Origin: Roseiarcus sp963775575
GTDB lineage: Bacteria; Pseudomonadota; Alphaproteobacteria; Rhizobiales; Beijerinckiaceae
Assembly: GCA_963775575.1 (NCBI GenBank)
Contig: CAVZJG010000002.1
Span: 62,001-126,000, forward strand
Reading direction: 5' to 3'
DNA: 64,000 nucleotides
Shown: in pieces, positions 18,365-26,774 of the stretch
Layout of the letters: each line of letters opens with the position of its first letter
Numbering within the stretch: position 1 is the stretch's first letter
Position numbers and translations under genes: made by a program
The notes under the pieces: generated by a model
What the model was told of the DNA's origin: nothing
Database searches by the model: none
Seen by the model: only the letters and a program-made list of their open reading frames with translations

Positions 18365-18730
18365 ATGCGTCGGGGGATTGCGAGTCTCGCCGTGGGTCTG
18401 CTGGTCGCCGCGGCGGGCGTTGTTCCGGCTTCGGCCAATTCGCTTACGTGGACGGTCACCAATCGATCGCACTATGCGATCCAGGTCAGTTTCTATTCGC
18501 AGGACGTCGGGCGCGAATGGCCCGGCGGCGGGCAGTCCTGGGATCTCTTCGACCACGGACCGCACACCTTCACTCTGCGTTGCCATAGCGGCGAAAAGAT
18601 CTGCTACGGCGCCTTCGTCTACCAGAACCATTCGCGATACTGGGGCGTCGGCTTCAACAATTCCGCGTCTTGCAGCGACTGCTGCGGAACCTGCGGCGCG
18701 GGGTCGATGGAGAATTCGCTCTCCGATTGA
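18365..18730 (+). CDS. Small secreted protein, unknown family
   Basis: A 121-residue protein with a clear signal peptide (MRRGIASLAVGLLVAAAGVV, cleaved after PASA). The mature part is a beta-rich domain starting NSLTWTVTNRSHYAIQVSFY and ends in a Cys cluster (CSDCCGTCG) that could form disulfides or bind metal. A GGGGGGAGG box precedes the ATG. It resembles small hypothetical exported proteins of Hyphomicrobiales. No function known. It is convergent with the next small secreted gene. Confidence 0.7.
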   Translation: MRRGIASLAVGLLVAAAGVVPASANSLTWTVTNRSHYAIQVSFYSQDVGREWPGGGQSWDLFDHGPHTFTLRCHSGEKICYGAFVYQNHSRYWGVGFNNSASCSDCCGTCGAGSMENSLSD

Positions 18731-18743
18731 GGCGCCGGCGCGA

Positions 18744-18971
18744 TCAGTAGACGACCTGCAGTCCCGGGCAATGCTTCGCCGCCCAGTCGAGGTATTCCCT
18801 GCCGCACAGCGCGCGGCGCTCCGTGGGCACGATCGGCATGCAGTCGAGCGTTTGGGTGTTGGGACAGGCGAACGCCGTGGGCTTCGAACCCGGCGCCGGC
18901 GGCGTCTGCGCGAGCGCCCCCGCGGCCACGGCGAGCGCTGCGATCAAGGCGAAGGCGAATTTGAACATCAT
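18744..18971 (-). CDS. Small secreted Cys-containing protein
   Basis: A 75-residue protein. The signal peptide MMFKFAFALIAALAVAAGAL is cleaved after ALAQ or nearby. The mature part has four Cys (FACPNTQTLDCMPI, ALCGREY, KHCPGL), consistent with two disulfides. No family is recognised. It ends 13 nt from the convergent upstream secreted protein gene. Confidence 0.55.
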   Translation of the reverse strand: MMFKFAFALIAALAVAAGALAQTPPAPGSKPTAFACPNTQTLDCMPIVPTERRALCGREYLDWAAKHCPGLQVVY

Positions 18972-19042
18972 CTCGGCCCTTTCCTTTGCGCGATGACGGC
19001 GCCGGCGGCGAGGCGCCGCGCTCGCGTCGACAAGGCCGCCGC

Positions 19043-19112
19043 CATTCGCCGTCGATCTCTTGAGGACGAAAATTCCGATTGAAAGGGGCTGTCAAGAGAT
19101 CGACGGCGAATG
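19043..19112. repeat. Compact palindrome, family copy C
   Basis: Perfect 21-bp arms: cattcgccgtcgatctctt plus ga at 19043-19063 pairs with its exact complement at 19092-19112, with a 28-nt spacer containing ttccgattgaaa. This is the minimal form of the family seen at 5851 and elsewhere, with the inner arms lost. Confidence 0.85.
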
Positions 19113-19319
19113 ATAGCGCTCGGGGGCGCGGCGTCGCCGCACGACGGCGTTTCGATTGAACCTTTCGCCGCCCCGCCGCGACCTATGAGCCAAGAGCGGC
19201 GGCGCGGGCCCGCTGGCTTGCGCGACTGCGCGCTTCGCCTATGGTGGCCTCGAGCGCTTGCCGTCTTTGGCGCGCCGGCCCGATGGGCGCGTCCGCGGCG
19301 CGATTTCGAGGGCGTGGAG

Positions 19320-20858
19320 ATGCGGAACGTCGGCGTCAGGATTTTTCTCGACGGCAAGACTTGGGCGCGCCTCGGCGTCGGCCTCGCGCTGGCGGTCGGC
19401 CTCGCGCTGGAGACCGCCGTCGCGCAGGATGCTTTCGTTCCGCGGCCGGAGCGGACCTGGGGCGGCCCCCGCCTCAATCCCGGCCTCCGCTTTTTCCCGA
19501 TTCGCCGCGGCGCTGCGCTCGGCGCCCCGTTGACGAACGCGCCGTGGCGAAGCGAGGGCGGCCGTTGGCGGCAGGAGCGGCCGCCGTCCGAGGGGCGAAT
19601 TTGGGTCCGCTCGCCGCCGCCGTCTTTCCCGGCGCCGCCGTTCGCCGCCGGAGCGCCTCCGCCGTCGTCTCTCCTCCCCCCACCGCCGTTCGTCGGCCGC
19701 GCGTTTCCGCCCCCGCCGGGCGAGACGCGGTTCCGGCGCGGCGAGGTGCTCGTCGAGATTTCGCCCGCGACGCCGCCGGCTTTCGCCGCGTTGATCGCGC
19801 GGCGCCATCGCCTGATCGAAGCGGAAGTCGTCCCGATCGCGCTGCTCGGCGCCTCGGTGCGCCTGTGGCGCATCCCCGACGCGCGCGAAGTCGCCGCCGT
19901 CGTGCGCGAACTCGCCTACGAGCCGGCGCTCGCCGGCGTTCAACCCAATTACCTCTATGCGCCGCAGCAGCCGGCGCCCGCGGCCCCCGCCGCCGCCGAG
20001 CCGACCCCGGCGCCCGCGCCGCCGCAATATTCGCTCGCCAAGCTGCGCGTCGACGCCGTCGTCGAAACGGCGCCGGCTGCGCCGGTCCGCGTCGCCGTCA
20101 TCGACACCGCGGTCGACGACGCTCATCCCGATCTCACCGGCGCGGTCGAGGAGCGGTTCGACGCGATCGGCGGCGCGTCGCCGCCGCGCTCGCTGGAGCA
20201 CGGCACGGCGATCGCCGGCGCGATCGCCGCGCACGGACGGCTGAAGGGCGTCGACCCCAACGTGCGCATTCTCTCCGCCAGGGCCTTCGACAGCGACGGC
20301 GCCGGGCCGACGAGCGAGACGCTTTGGCTGTTGAAAGCGATCGACTGGGCGGCGCGGGAGCGCGCGCGCGTCGTCAACATGAGTTTCGCCGGCCCGCCCG
20401 ACCCGGCGTTGCACGCGATTCTCGCCGCCGCGTCCGCCAAGGGCATGACGCTGGTCGCCGCGGCGGGCAACGCCGGGCCGAATTCGCCGCCGCTCTACCC
20501 CGCCGCCGACGACGCGGCGCTCGCGGTCACCGCGACCGACGCCGACGACAAACTCTATCGAGACGCCAATATCGGGCGCTATATCGCGGTCGCGGCGCCC
20601 GGCGTCGACGTGCTGCTGCCGGCGCCGCAGGGCGCTTACGCGCTGCAGACGGGGACGTCGATTTCCGCCGCGCTGGTCTCGGGCGTCGTCGCGCTCATGT
20701 TGGAGCGCCGGCCGGGCGCCTCGCCGAGCGAGGTCCGCAAATGGCTCACCCAGACCGCCGAGCCGCCGGGCAAGGGCGGGCGAAGCGACGAATTCGGCGC
20801 CGGGCTGGTCGACGCCGAGCGCGCGACGGCGGCGGCCGAAGCGGCGGCGAAGAAATAG
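19320..20858 (+). CDS. Secreted S8 family serine peptidase (subtilase)
   Basis: A 512-residue exported protease. The start at 19320 follows a GAGGG box and gives a signal segment (LGVGLALAVGLALETAVAQ). Residues about 60-150 are a Pro/Arg-rich linker. A fervidolysin-like or I9-like pro-region follows (VLVEISPATPPAFAALIARR to VQPNYLY), then the catalytic domain: Asp262 in VAVIDTAVDDAHPDLTG, His294 in LEHGTAIAGAIAAHG, and Ser447 in LQTGTSISAALVSGVVALM. All three catalytic residues are present. The frame stays open to 19110, but the earlier codons look like noise. It is probably released to the periplasm or outside. No adjacent substrate or secretion genes are seen. Confidence 0.9.
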   Translation: MRNVGVRIFLDGKTWARLGVGLALAVGLALETAVAQDAFVPRPERTWGGPRLNPGLRFFPIRRGAALGAPLTNAPWRSEGGRWRQERPPSEGRIWVRSPPPSFPAPPFAAGAPPPSSLLPPPPFVGRAFPPPPGETRFRRGEVLVEISPATPPAFAALIARRHRLIEAEVVPIALLGASVRLWRIPDAREVAAVVRELAYEPALAGVQPNYLYAPQQPAPAAPAAAEPTPAPAPPQYSLAKLRVDAVVETAPAAPVRVAVIDTAVDDAHPDLTGAVEERFDAIGGASPPRSLEHGTAIAGAIAAHGRLKGVDPNVRILSARAFDSDGAGPTSETLWLLKAIDWAARERARVVNMSFAGPPDPALHAILAAASAKGMTLVAAAGNAGPNSPPLYPAADDAALAVTATDADDKLYRDANIGRYIAVAAPGVDVLLPAPQGAYALQTGTSISAALVSGVVALMLERRPGASPSEVRKWLTQTAEPPGKGGRSDEFGAGLVDAERATAAAEAAAKK

Positions 20859-22208
20859 GGCGCGCCGACGCGGCGGAGGCGTGGTTCGATCTGAAGACGG
20901 CGCGTTCGAGCGGCGAGAATCCGACGCCCTGGCGCCGGCTCCGCGCGACGGCTGTGGGTGGAAACCGGGCGTAGATCACTCAGCCTTTCGACGGCTGATT
21001 TGCGCCATAACTGGAAATAGACGGGCTATTCAATCGCCTTGTCCGGGCCGTTGAATTCGTGATCCACGCTCCGGCTCGCGTCACGACACAGGATCAGTGT
21101 GAGGCCCTCAGTGTTTCCAGCATCCCGAGCCGTACGGCGGCTTGATAAAGCCGCGTCGCCCGATCCGTTATGGTCCGAGGGAGCCGCTCGCGCTGATATC
21201 GGCTCATACACTCCGTCGGCGTCCGCCCCGTCTCAGTGCAGAAGTCTCGCCATTCTTTTTCGACACGCTCAGGCATCCATTTTCGTTTGCGCCCGGTCTG
21301 ACCATCGCGGGCCAAATCTACCACCCCGAGCCGACGGGCGACCTCATAGATACGCGCGCCTTCTCGGGCGACCTCACTATTGGCCTGATGTCGCCGATAC
21401 CTACCTTTACACTGGGCGGGGGTTAAGCCGTGCTCTTCTTCGAACCTTTTCCAGGCGGTAACGACAGTCTCCGGCGTCCATTTCGTGGTGCTCGCTTCAG
21501 CTTGACCAAGTATCTCTCGGACTTTCCGGGTTCCGCCGAGTTTGGTCTGGACGTAAGCGGCCAAGGTGTTGTAGCCGTCGCCCTCACGGCCTGCGTATTT
21601 TCCCCGCTTCCGAAGCCATTGCTCGTTAGGAAAAATCCCGTCCGGCTGTTCCGCTGCGATCCGCCGGCAAGTTTTGAGCATGTCGTCCGCATCTGACCAA
21701 TGGGCGCTTTCGATATGACGGTCTTGCGGCTTGTCGAATTGAAAGGGCTCGATGATTCCGATGCGTGGGGCGAGCAGCTCGGTCAGCCGACGTTCCGACT
21801 GGCAGTCCAGATAGTGAAGGGGGAGGAAGTTTGTACGGCCCTCGTGATAGGCTTCTTTCTTTGCGCGTATGACGCTGTATCGGCCCTTTGAAAAAGCATC
21901 AGGAATGTCGCCCCAAATCTCGACGTCGATTTGCTCACCTGTTTGCGTGATAAAGTGCAAATCATAACGGCCATATTTGCGACCGGACATTTTGGCATAG
22001 TCATCAGGATAGCGTTCACCCCTCTTATGCTCGATGCCGCGTGCATAGAGAAAATTCGACAGGCAAGCTTCCGGGCGGCTGCGCCAACGGATACCCGCCC
22101 TCGATTCAAAATACCTTGGACGCCCCGTTTTCGAAACGGTAGGCGGCAGTCCGGCTGCCACGCGTAAGTCTTCCCAATCCCGGCCAAGACGGTGAACGGT
22201 GTTGGCCA

Positions 22209-23594
22209 GCAATTACCCACCCCTCTCCGATTTGAGGGGCGGTGTCGCGAAGGGCGGCGGGGTCAGGCGAGGGCGGCGAGGATGACGTCGAAGCGATTGG
22301 CGCCGTTGAGCCTTGCGGTGTCGACGGTTGTTCGCACATCCGCTTCGGCTTCGGCGGCCCACATGGCGCGGTAGCCGTTGGTCACTTTTCGCTGGATCAC
22401 GCACGGGCGGAGTTTTCGCTCCGAGGTGTTGTTGGTGGCATCGACCTGGCCGGGGTAGTCGCAAAAGGTAAGAAGCTGATCGCGCGCGCGCCCGATTTTG
22501 GCTTGCAGCTCTCGGGCGAGATCGCATCCGGTCGGCGAGGCCAGAAGGACTTCGAGCTGCTTTTCCAGCTCTCGTTTTTTTCTCGCCAGGGTCGAAGCCG
22601 CGAAGTCGGCGATGGTCCGGGCCAGATCGAACGCCTTTTGCAACCAAAGCTTGAACCGGAAGGGCAAATCATCCGAGCCATGCTCGAACGCGAAAGCCGC
22701 ATCGCGGGCCAGATGCGCCAGACACGTCTGATGCCGCTCGCCGTGCTTTTGCTGCGCCGAGTAGCGGTCCGAGATCCAGACCTGCGGCTCATGCCCGGCC
22801 ATCATCTCGTCGACGACGCGGGCCGCGCGGGAATAATCGGGCTGATGCACGACCGCGTCCTTGCAATGGAAAACCCAGTGATACGAGTTCGTCCCCTCGA
22901 TGCGAACCCCGGTCTCGTCGCTGGCGACAATCTTGGCGGCGCGAAGAATGGCCTTCGCCCTCGACGCCTCGATCTGGAACTTGGCATGGCTGCGGATGAA
23001 CATGTTCATCAGCGCGCCCTCGCTCACATCGAGCCCGAACGCATCGCCGAACAGCCCGCGCAGCCGCTCGTAGGACAGCGCCTGGAAACCCTTGAGATAA
23101 ATCGCCAGCGCATGGATGCGCGGCCCGAACGGGGTCGTGGTCGCCGCCGCCGGCGCCGGAGCTTTCGCCGCGACGCCGCAATGCCTGCATCGGCAGGCGA
23201 AGCGACGATGGCGGATCACATAGGGTTTGACCGGCGGGATCTCGATCTCGTCGTATTCGCCGATCAATTCCCGCTCGGCGTCCAACGAGAAAGCGCCGCC
23301 GCACGCTTCGCAAACGCTCGGCATGTGGTCGCGAAATTCGTCGGGATTGTCCGCCAGCCGGCGGTTGTGCGGCTCATGCCCGAGCTTCGCTCCCCCAGGG
23401 CGAGAGTTCTCGCGCCTTTCCTTCCTGTCCGTCGAAGGCGGCTTGGATGATGTTCGTGAATTCTTGTCAGGCCGTTGGAGCCGCAGCACCAGCTCAATCA
23501 ATTGCTCTTTGCTGAGCCGCTGCAAATCACTGCGATCCATGTCCCCCATGGATTCAGAGATCGCGCCCGGTGGCAAGGGGGAGTGGGTAATTGC
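22209..23594 (-). mobile_element. IS66-like element (single-gene type), 1386 bp
   Basis: The ends are inverted: left gcaattacccac and right, read inward, gcaattacccac. They are flanked by the direct duplication gttggcca at 22201-22208 and 23595-23602. An 8-bp duplication is the rule for IS66. Only the large transposase is present; tnpA and tnpB accessory genes are missing, as in the ISBst12-type subgroup. The element sits inside the nuclease-like gene, in the same orientation. Confidence 0.92.
22263..23549 (-). CDS. IS66 family transposase
   Basis: A 428-residue protein. In order: an N-terminal leucine-zipper-like helix (DLQRLSKEQLIELVLRLQ), the basic motif KNSRTSSKPPSTDRKERREN, a zinc-binding region (CEACGGAF, CRCRHCGVAAK), and a DDE domain with ASDETGVRIEGTNSYHW (first Asp), VWISDRYSAQQ (second Asp) and TNNTSERKLRPCVIQRK (Glu). 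The ATG at 23549 lies inside the element; the frame upstream of it belongs to the interrupted host gene. All catalytic residues are present and no frameshift is seen, so it may be active. Confidence 0.92.
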   Translation of the reverse strand: MGDMDRSDLQRLSKEQLIELVLRLQRPDKNSRTSSKPPSTDRKERRENSRPGGAKLGHEPHNRRLADNPDEFRDHMPSVCEACGGAFSLDAERELIGEYDEIEIPPVKPYVIRHRRFACRCRHCGVAAKAPAPAAATTTPFGPRIHALAIYLKGFQALSYERLRGLFGDAFGLDVSEGALMNMFIRSHAKFQIEASRAKAILRAAKIVASDETGVRIEGTNSYHWVFHCKDAVVHQPDYSRAARVVDEMMAGHEPQVWISDRYSAQQKHGERHQTCLAHLARDAAFAFEHGSDDLPFRFKLWLQKAFDLARTIADFAASTLARKKRELEKQLEVLLASPTGCDLARELQAKIGRARDQLLTFCDYPGQVDATNNTSERKLRPCVIQRKVTNGYRAMWAAEAEADVRTTVDTARLNGANRFDVILAALA

Positions 23595-23823
23595 GTTGGC
23601 CAGTTGGGCGTAACCGTTGCTCCGGCACCACGCTACCGTCGGAAGGTCGCGTTCCCGTGCAATGAGTTCGCGAGCTACTTCGATTGCCCGCTCCCAAGTC
23701 CAACGTGGTTTTCGTTTGCCGGCATAGGTGAAGGTACCTCTGCGCCACCGTGCATATTCCTCGGTCAAACCCAGCTCGGCCAACAGGCCGGCGTGGCTCA
23801 GGCCGACCCTGCGCAGCTTTCCC

Positions 23824-24114
23824 TCACTCGACTCCTGCCTTGTTCAGGAAGTCCGTCGCCAGGGCAGAAAGGCCGTGTTCTTGATGGAGCTGTCGAGCCG
23901 CGGCCAAGAGAACCGATCGCCGATCGGGAACCTCCGTGCTCAGTCGCTCATCTGCATCGCGGTAGGCGGCGGACGCTGCTTCGGGAGTATTGAAAAGCCC
24001 GAGGAACCGCCTTGTTCCGTTCCGGCGAATATACGCCGCCCATTTTTTCATATCCGTGTGCCAGGAGACACCACGATAGCCGCTTGCATTGTCCTTTCGA
24101 GGCTTGTCGGACAT
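23824..24114 (-). CDS. AP2 domain-containing DNA-binding protein
   Basis: A 96-residue protein. Residues about 8-45 match an AP2/ERF fold: ASGYRGVSWHTDMKKWAAYI followed by RFLGLFNTPEAASAAYRDAD. In bacteria and phages this domain usually accompanies HNH homing endonucleases and gives DNA binding. Here it is stand-alone, with a short helical C-terminus (LLAAARQLHQEHGLSALATD). The start may be ATG 24114 or TTG 24132. It lies between a small hypothetical gene and the nuclease-like gene, all on the same strand with gaps of 24-40 nt, so probably one operon of mobile origin. Confidence 0.8.
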   Translation of the reverse strand: MSDKPRKDNASGYRGVSWHTDMKKWAAYIRRNGTRRFLGLFNTPEAASAAYRDADERLSTEVPDRRSVLLAAARQLHQEHGLSALATDFLNKAGVE

Positions 24115-24138
24115 GGGCGAGCCGAGAGCCAACTTGCT

Positions 24139-24378
24139 TCAGTTCTGATCATCATCGGCCATGTCGAAATTCAGATCGAGAAATTCGACGTTAGGTGACG
24201 CATCGAGGATCAAGGCAGCAAGCGAACGCTTGCGACGAAACTCATCAAGGCGCTCTGCTGTCACATTTACACCGCGATTATAGATGGGATTGCCCCGTTC
24301 CGTCCATTCCTTCCAATAAGAATTACTTCCGTAAGCGACCAAAATCTGGTATCTAAAGGCAAGCATGGCAGGGTGCAT
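24139..24378 (-). CDS. Small hypothetical protein upstream of AP2 gene
   Basis: A 79-residue protein. The ATG at 24378 has a GGAGAAGGA box directly upstream and is preferred over the longer frame to 24426. The sequence MHPAMLAFRYQILVAYGSNS, then a basic segment and the acidic end NFDMADDDQN, matches no family I recognise. It is the first gene of a probable three-gene, AT-richer operon with the AP2 protein and the interrupted nuclease-like gene. Confidence 0.5.
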   Translation of the reverse strand: MHPAMLAFRYQILVAYGSNSYWKEWTERGNPIYNRGVNVTAERLDEFRRKRSLAALILDASPNVEFLDLNFDMADDDQN

Positions 24379-24661
24379 AATCCTTCTCCGTTTAGTGCGG
24401 TGACCTGTCGAGCAAAGCGTTAGCAAAAAGAAATCCAGTCGTCAATCCGAAATTCTATTGCGACATGAATGAAATTTACTGTCGTCCACTTCGAGAGCGT
24501 GGTTTCGTTTGATCAAATTCGGGCGAGTTAATTCGATCGCTTGAAGTCTTCTTATTGGTCGCAGGCCGTTCAATTCGTGCCAATCAAATGAACGGATTGT
24601 ATCCGGCCCGGTCAAGCCGACTGCGCATGTCGAATGTCTCGAAGGGGTCGAACCCGCTCCT

Positions 24662-25333
24662 CTACTCGCCCGCCGCGGGAAGGACCATGCGCACCAGCGG
24701 CGTCGCGCCGAGTTCGGCCGCGAGCGTGGAAATCTGCTCCTTCGTCAGGCTCTTGTCGCCGACGCGCACGCGGTACATCCCGCCGCGCGGGCCTCCGACG
24801 ATCGAGGCGTGGTGCTGTTGCAGCCACAGGCCGACCTGATCGAGCCGCGCGTCCGGCGCGAAGGCGACCAGCACGCTCGCGCCCTCAGGCGTCGTGCTCG
24901 TTACGGAAGCGGTCCGATAGCCCGGCCCCTTGGCGGCGGGCAGCAGCGAGAGGATCGTCGCGGTCTGCAACGCGATGACGATCGCCGCCGCTGCGACGGC
25001 CCAGGCAAGACGCCTCGGATGGGGCTCCGCCCCGAGGCCGAGAAGCCCGGCCAGCGAGGCGAGACGCGCCCGAAAACTCGGCTTGCGCGGCTCGGCGTGA
25101 GCGACCGCGAGCGCGCGCGTCCAGGCCGCGGGGCCGGGCGCGCCCAAGGTTTCGTTGAGCGCGATCGTTTCGTCGCGATCCTCGCGCACGAGCGCGAGGC
25201 TCGCCCGCAACTCTGGGCGGCGCGCCAGCGCCTCCTCGACGCGCTGGGCGTCGCGCGGGTCGAGCGTTCCGGCCGCGTACCAGGGCAGCAACGCCTCGAT
25301 CGCGTCGATTTCCTCGTTTCGATCCGTGGTCAT
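24662..25333 (-). CDS. Anti-sigma factor (zinc-finger-like N-terminus, one membrane helix)
   Basis: A 223-residue membrane protein. The N-terminal cytosolic part is a small helical anti-sigma domain (ALLPWYAAGTLDPRDAQRVE) of the ZAS-like type, without the full zinc-binding HCC motif. One transmembrane helix follows near residue 115 (LAWAVAAAAIVIALQTATIL). A periplasmic sensor domain ends the protein (VGLWLQQHHASIVGGPRGGM, then LAAELGATPLVRMVLP). The start overlaps the stop of the ECF sigma gene in an ATGA, the classic coupled pair. It should hold the sigma factor at the membrane until an envelope signal releases it. The signal is unknown. Confidence 0.85.
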   Translation of the reverse strand: MTTDRNEEIDAIEALLPWYAAGTLDPRDAQRVEEALARRPELRASLALVREDRDETIALNETLGAPGPAAWTRALAVAHAEPRKPSFRARLASLAGLLGLGAEPHPRRLAWAVAAAAIVIALQTATILSLLPAAKGPGYRTASVTSTTPEGASVLVAFAPDARLDQVGLWLQQHHASIVGGPRGGMYRVRVGDKSLTKEQISTLAAELGATPLVRMVLPAAGE

Positions 25334-25890
25334 GGCCATCCCCTGTCGACGCCGGCCGCCTTCGCCAGCTCCGCAAGCTGCTTTCGCGCATGGAACATGC
25401 GCGTCTTCACCGTGCCTTCGGGCGCGCCGACGATCCGCGCAACCTCTTCGATCGACTTGTCGTGGTAGTAGACGAGGTCGATCACCTCGCGATGCTGCGG
25501 ACTCAAGCGCGAAAGGCAGGCGCGCAGCACGTCGCCCTTGTTCCTCTTCTGCAGCGCGACCTCGGGATCGTCGGCCTCGTCCTCGATCGCCGCCGCCGAG
25601 TCCTCGTCGAGTTCGTCGTCTTTCCTGCGGCGCAGCATCGTGAGCGCCTTGTTGCGGGCGATCGCCAGCAGCCAGGTCGAGGCCTCCGATCGGCCCTCGA
25701 AGTTGGCGGAGTTGCGCCACACGTCGATGAAAACTTCGCTCACGACATCCTCCGCCGACGGCTCGCTGCGCAACAGCCGCAGCGCGAACCGGAACACCTT
25801 CACATGGTGGCGGCCGTAGAGCGTCTGCAACGCGAGATGATCGCCAGCGCGGATGCGCGCGAAAAGGTCGTTGTCCGATTCCGCCGCCAT
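25330..25890 (-). CDS. ECF RNA polymerase sigma factor
   Basis: A 186-residue sigma-70 family protein containing only regions 2 and 4. Region 2 runs from LQTLYGRHHVKVFRFALRLL through AEDVVSEVFIDVW to EASTWLLAIARNKALTMLRR. Region 4 has LSPQHREVIDLVYYHDKSIE and IVGAPEGTVKTRMFHARKQL. The linker is acidic. Coupled to the downstream anti-sigma gene, it probably directs a small envelope-stress regulon and its own operon. Its -35/-10 elements cannot be identified with confidence. Confidence 0.93.
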   Translation of the reverse strand: MAAESDNDLFARIRAGDHLALQTLYGRHHVKVFRFALRLLRSEPSAEDVVSEVFIDVWRNSANFEGRSEASTWLLAIARNKALTMLRRRKDDELDEDSAAAIEDEADDPEVALQKRNKGDVLRACLSRLSPQHREVIDLVYYHDKSIEEVARIVGAPEGTVKTRMFHARKQLAELAKAAGVDRGWP

Positions 25891-26004
25891 GGTCGATCTC
25901 GAACCTCGCCTGTTTGTCGCGCCGGCAGCCTGAAAGGTTCAATGCCGGCGCGCAAGCCCCTTCTCGGCGCCGCGCGAGGGAGAAGCCAAGGCAATTCAAG
26001 TCAG

Positions 26005-26092
26005 CCCGTCATGGCCGGGCTTGACCCGGCCATCCACGCGCCGGGGACGCTCGCCACGGCGTGGGTGCCCGGCGCAAGGCCGGGCATGACGG
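26005..26092. repeat. REP-like palindrome (cgtcatggccgggcttgacc type)
   Basis: The left arm cgtcatggccgggcttgacc pairs imperfectly with the right arm ending ggccgggcatgacgg. The centre contains ccatccacgcg / gtgggtgcccg. This is a common alphaproteobacterial intergenic repeat class. It lies between the ECF sigma gene and the secreted protein at 26289; the rest of 25891-26288 has no gene. Confidence 0.7.
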
Positions 26093-26288
26093 CAGGAAGG
26101 TCCAGAAATGGGTTGCCCAGGAGGGGGATCGGCGCGGCGAACTCGGCGCGAGCAAAAATAGTCGGCGCGGTTTTGAACCGCGCGCCCGCTCGCTGCGACG
26201 AACGGATGTGAGGCCGGCGTAACCCGTCAGCCGACCGAACGAAGCGACGAGCCGCCCCGGCCCGCCGACAACCCTTAGGAGAATTCCG

Positions 26289-26570
26289 ATGCGTACGTCT
26301 CTCAAGAAGTCGATCGCCGTTTCCCTCGCCGCGCTGATGCTCGCTTCAAGCTTGGCCGTCTCGGCGACCCCCGCCGCCGCGTTTCCGATGGGTCCTCATC
26401 ACCACTTTGGCGGCTTCGGCTGGGGTCTGGGCGTCGGGCTCGGCCTCGGCGTGCTGGGCGGGATCGCCGCCTCGCAGCCCGCCTACGGCTACAACTCCTG
26501 CGTTCGCTATCGTCCGACCTACGACCAGTGGGGCAATTACCTCGGTCGGCAGCCGATCAACATCTGCTGA
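26289..26570 (+). CDS. Small secreted Gly/His-rich protein
   Basis: A 93-residue protein with a signal peptide (MRTSLKKSIAVSLAALMLAS, cleaved after PAAAF or nearby). A Gly-rich hydrophobic segment follows (GWGLGVGLGLGVLGGIAASQ) and a short tail with two Cys (NSCVRYRPTYDQWGNYLGRQ ... INIC). The tail resembles small exported proteins of Hyphomicrobiales that pair a glycine-zipper-like stretch with an R-x-Y-D-x-W-G-N-Y motif. Their role is unknown; surface association is possible. TAGGAG precedes the ATG. A terminator follows. Confidence 0.7.
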   Translation: MRTSLKKSIAVSLAALMLASSLAVSATPAAAFPMGPHHHFGGFGWGLGVGLGLGVLGGIAASQPAYGYNSCVRYRPTYDQWGNYLGRQPINIC

Positions 26571-26649
26571 TAACGCATGAGCGCGATCTGCCCGCCGGCG
26601 GCGCGCCTCCCTCGCCGCCGGCGCCGCAAGCCCCGCCCTTCCGGCCAAG

Positions 26650-26675
26650 AGCCTCCGCTTTCGCGGGGGCTTTTT
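26650..26675 (+). terminator. Rho-independent terminator
   Basis: The stem agcctccgc / gcgggggct (one G-T pair) has a 4-nt loop and is followed by TTTTTCT, about 80 nt after the secreted protein gene. Confidence 0.8.
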
Positions 26676-26774
26676 CTGTTGCGGGTTACGGCGCCGGCGG
26701 CGCCGTCCACCCTGTCGCAGCAACCCGTCCTCGTCCCGGCCCGCCACGGCGGGAGGAAAGCCTGACAGCCAAAA

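Larger units (their letters stand above)
21094..23783 (-). pseudogene. Nuclease-like helical-repeat protein split by an IS66-like insertion
   Basis: Two pieces (23783-23595 and 22208-21094) join exactly in frame when the IS and one copy of its 8-bp duplication are removed, giving 431 residues. Around the insertion the restored sequence reads YAQLANTVHRLGRDWEDL. Repeated helical modules start with W-x-x-E (WTWERAIEVARELIARERD, WTPETVVTAWKRFEEEHG, WMPERVEKEWRDFCTETG) and look like DNA-binding repeats. Between them is a nuclease-like block: GRYDLHFITQTGEQIDVEIW followed by VIRAKKEAYHEG, with the Asp, Glu-x-Ile and Lys spacing of Vsr/PD-(D/E)XK folds. The apparent start is TTG at 23783. Co-oriented with an AP2-domain gene 40 nt upstream. 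The exact nuclease family is inference. Confidence 0.8.
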
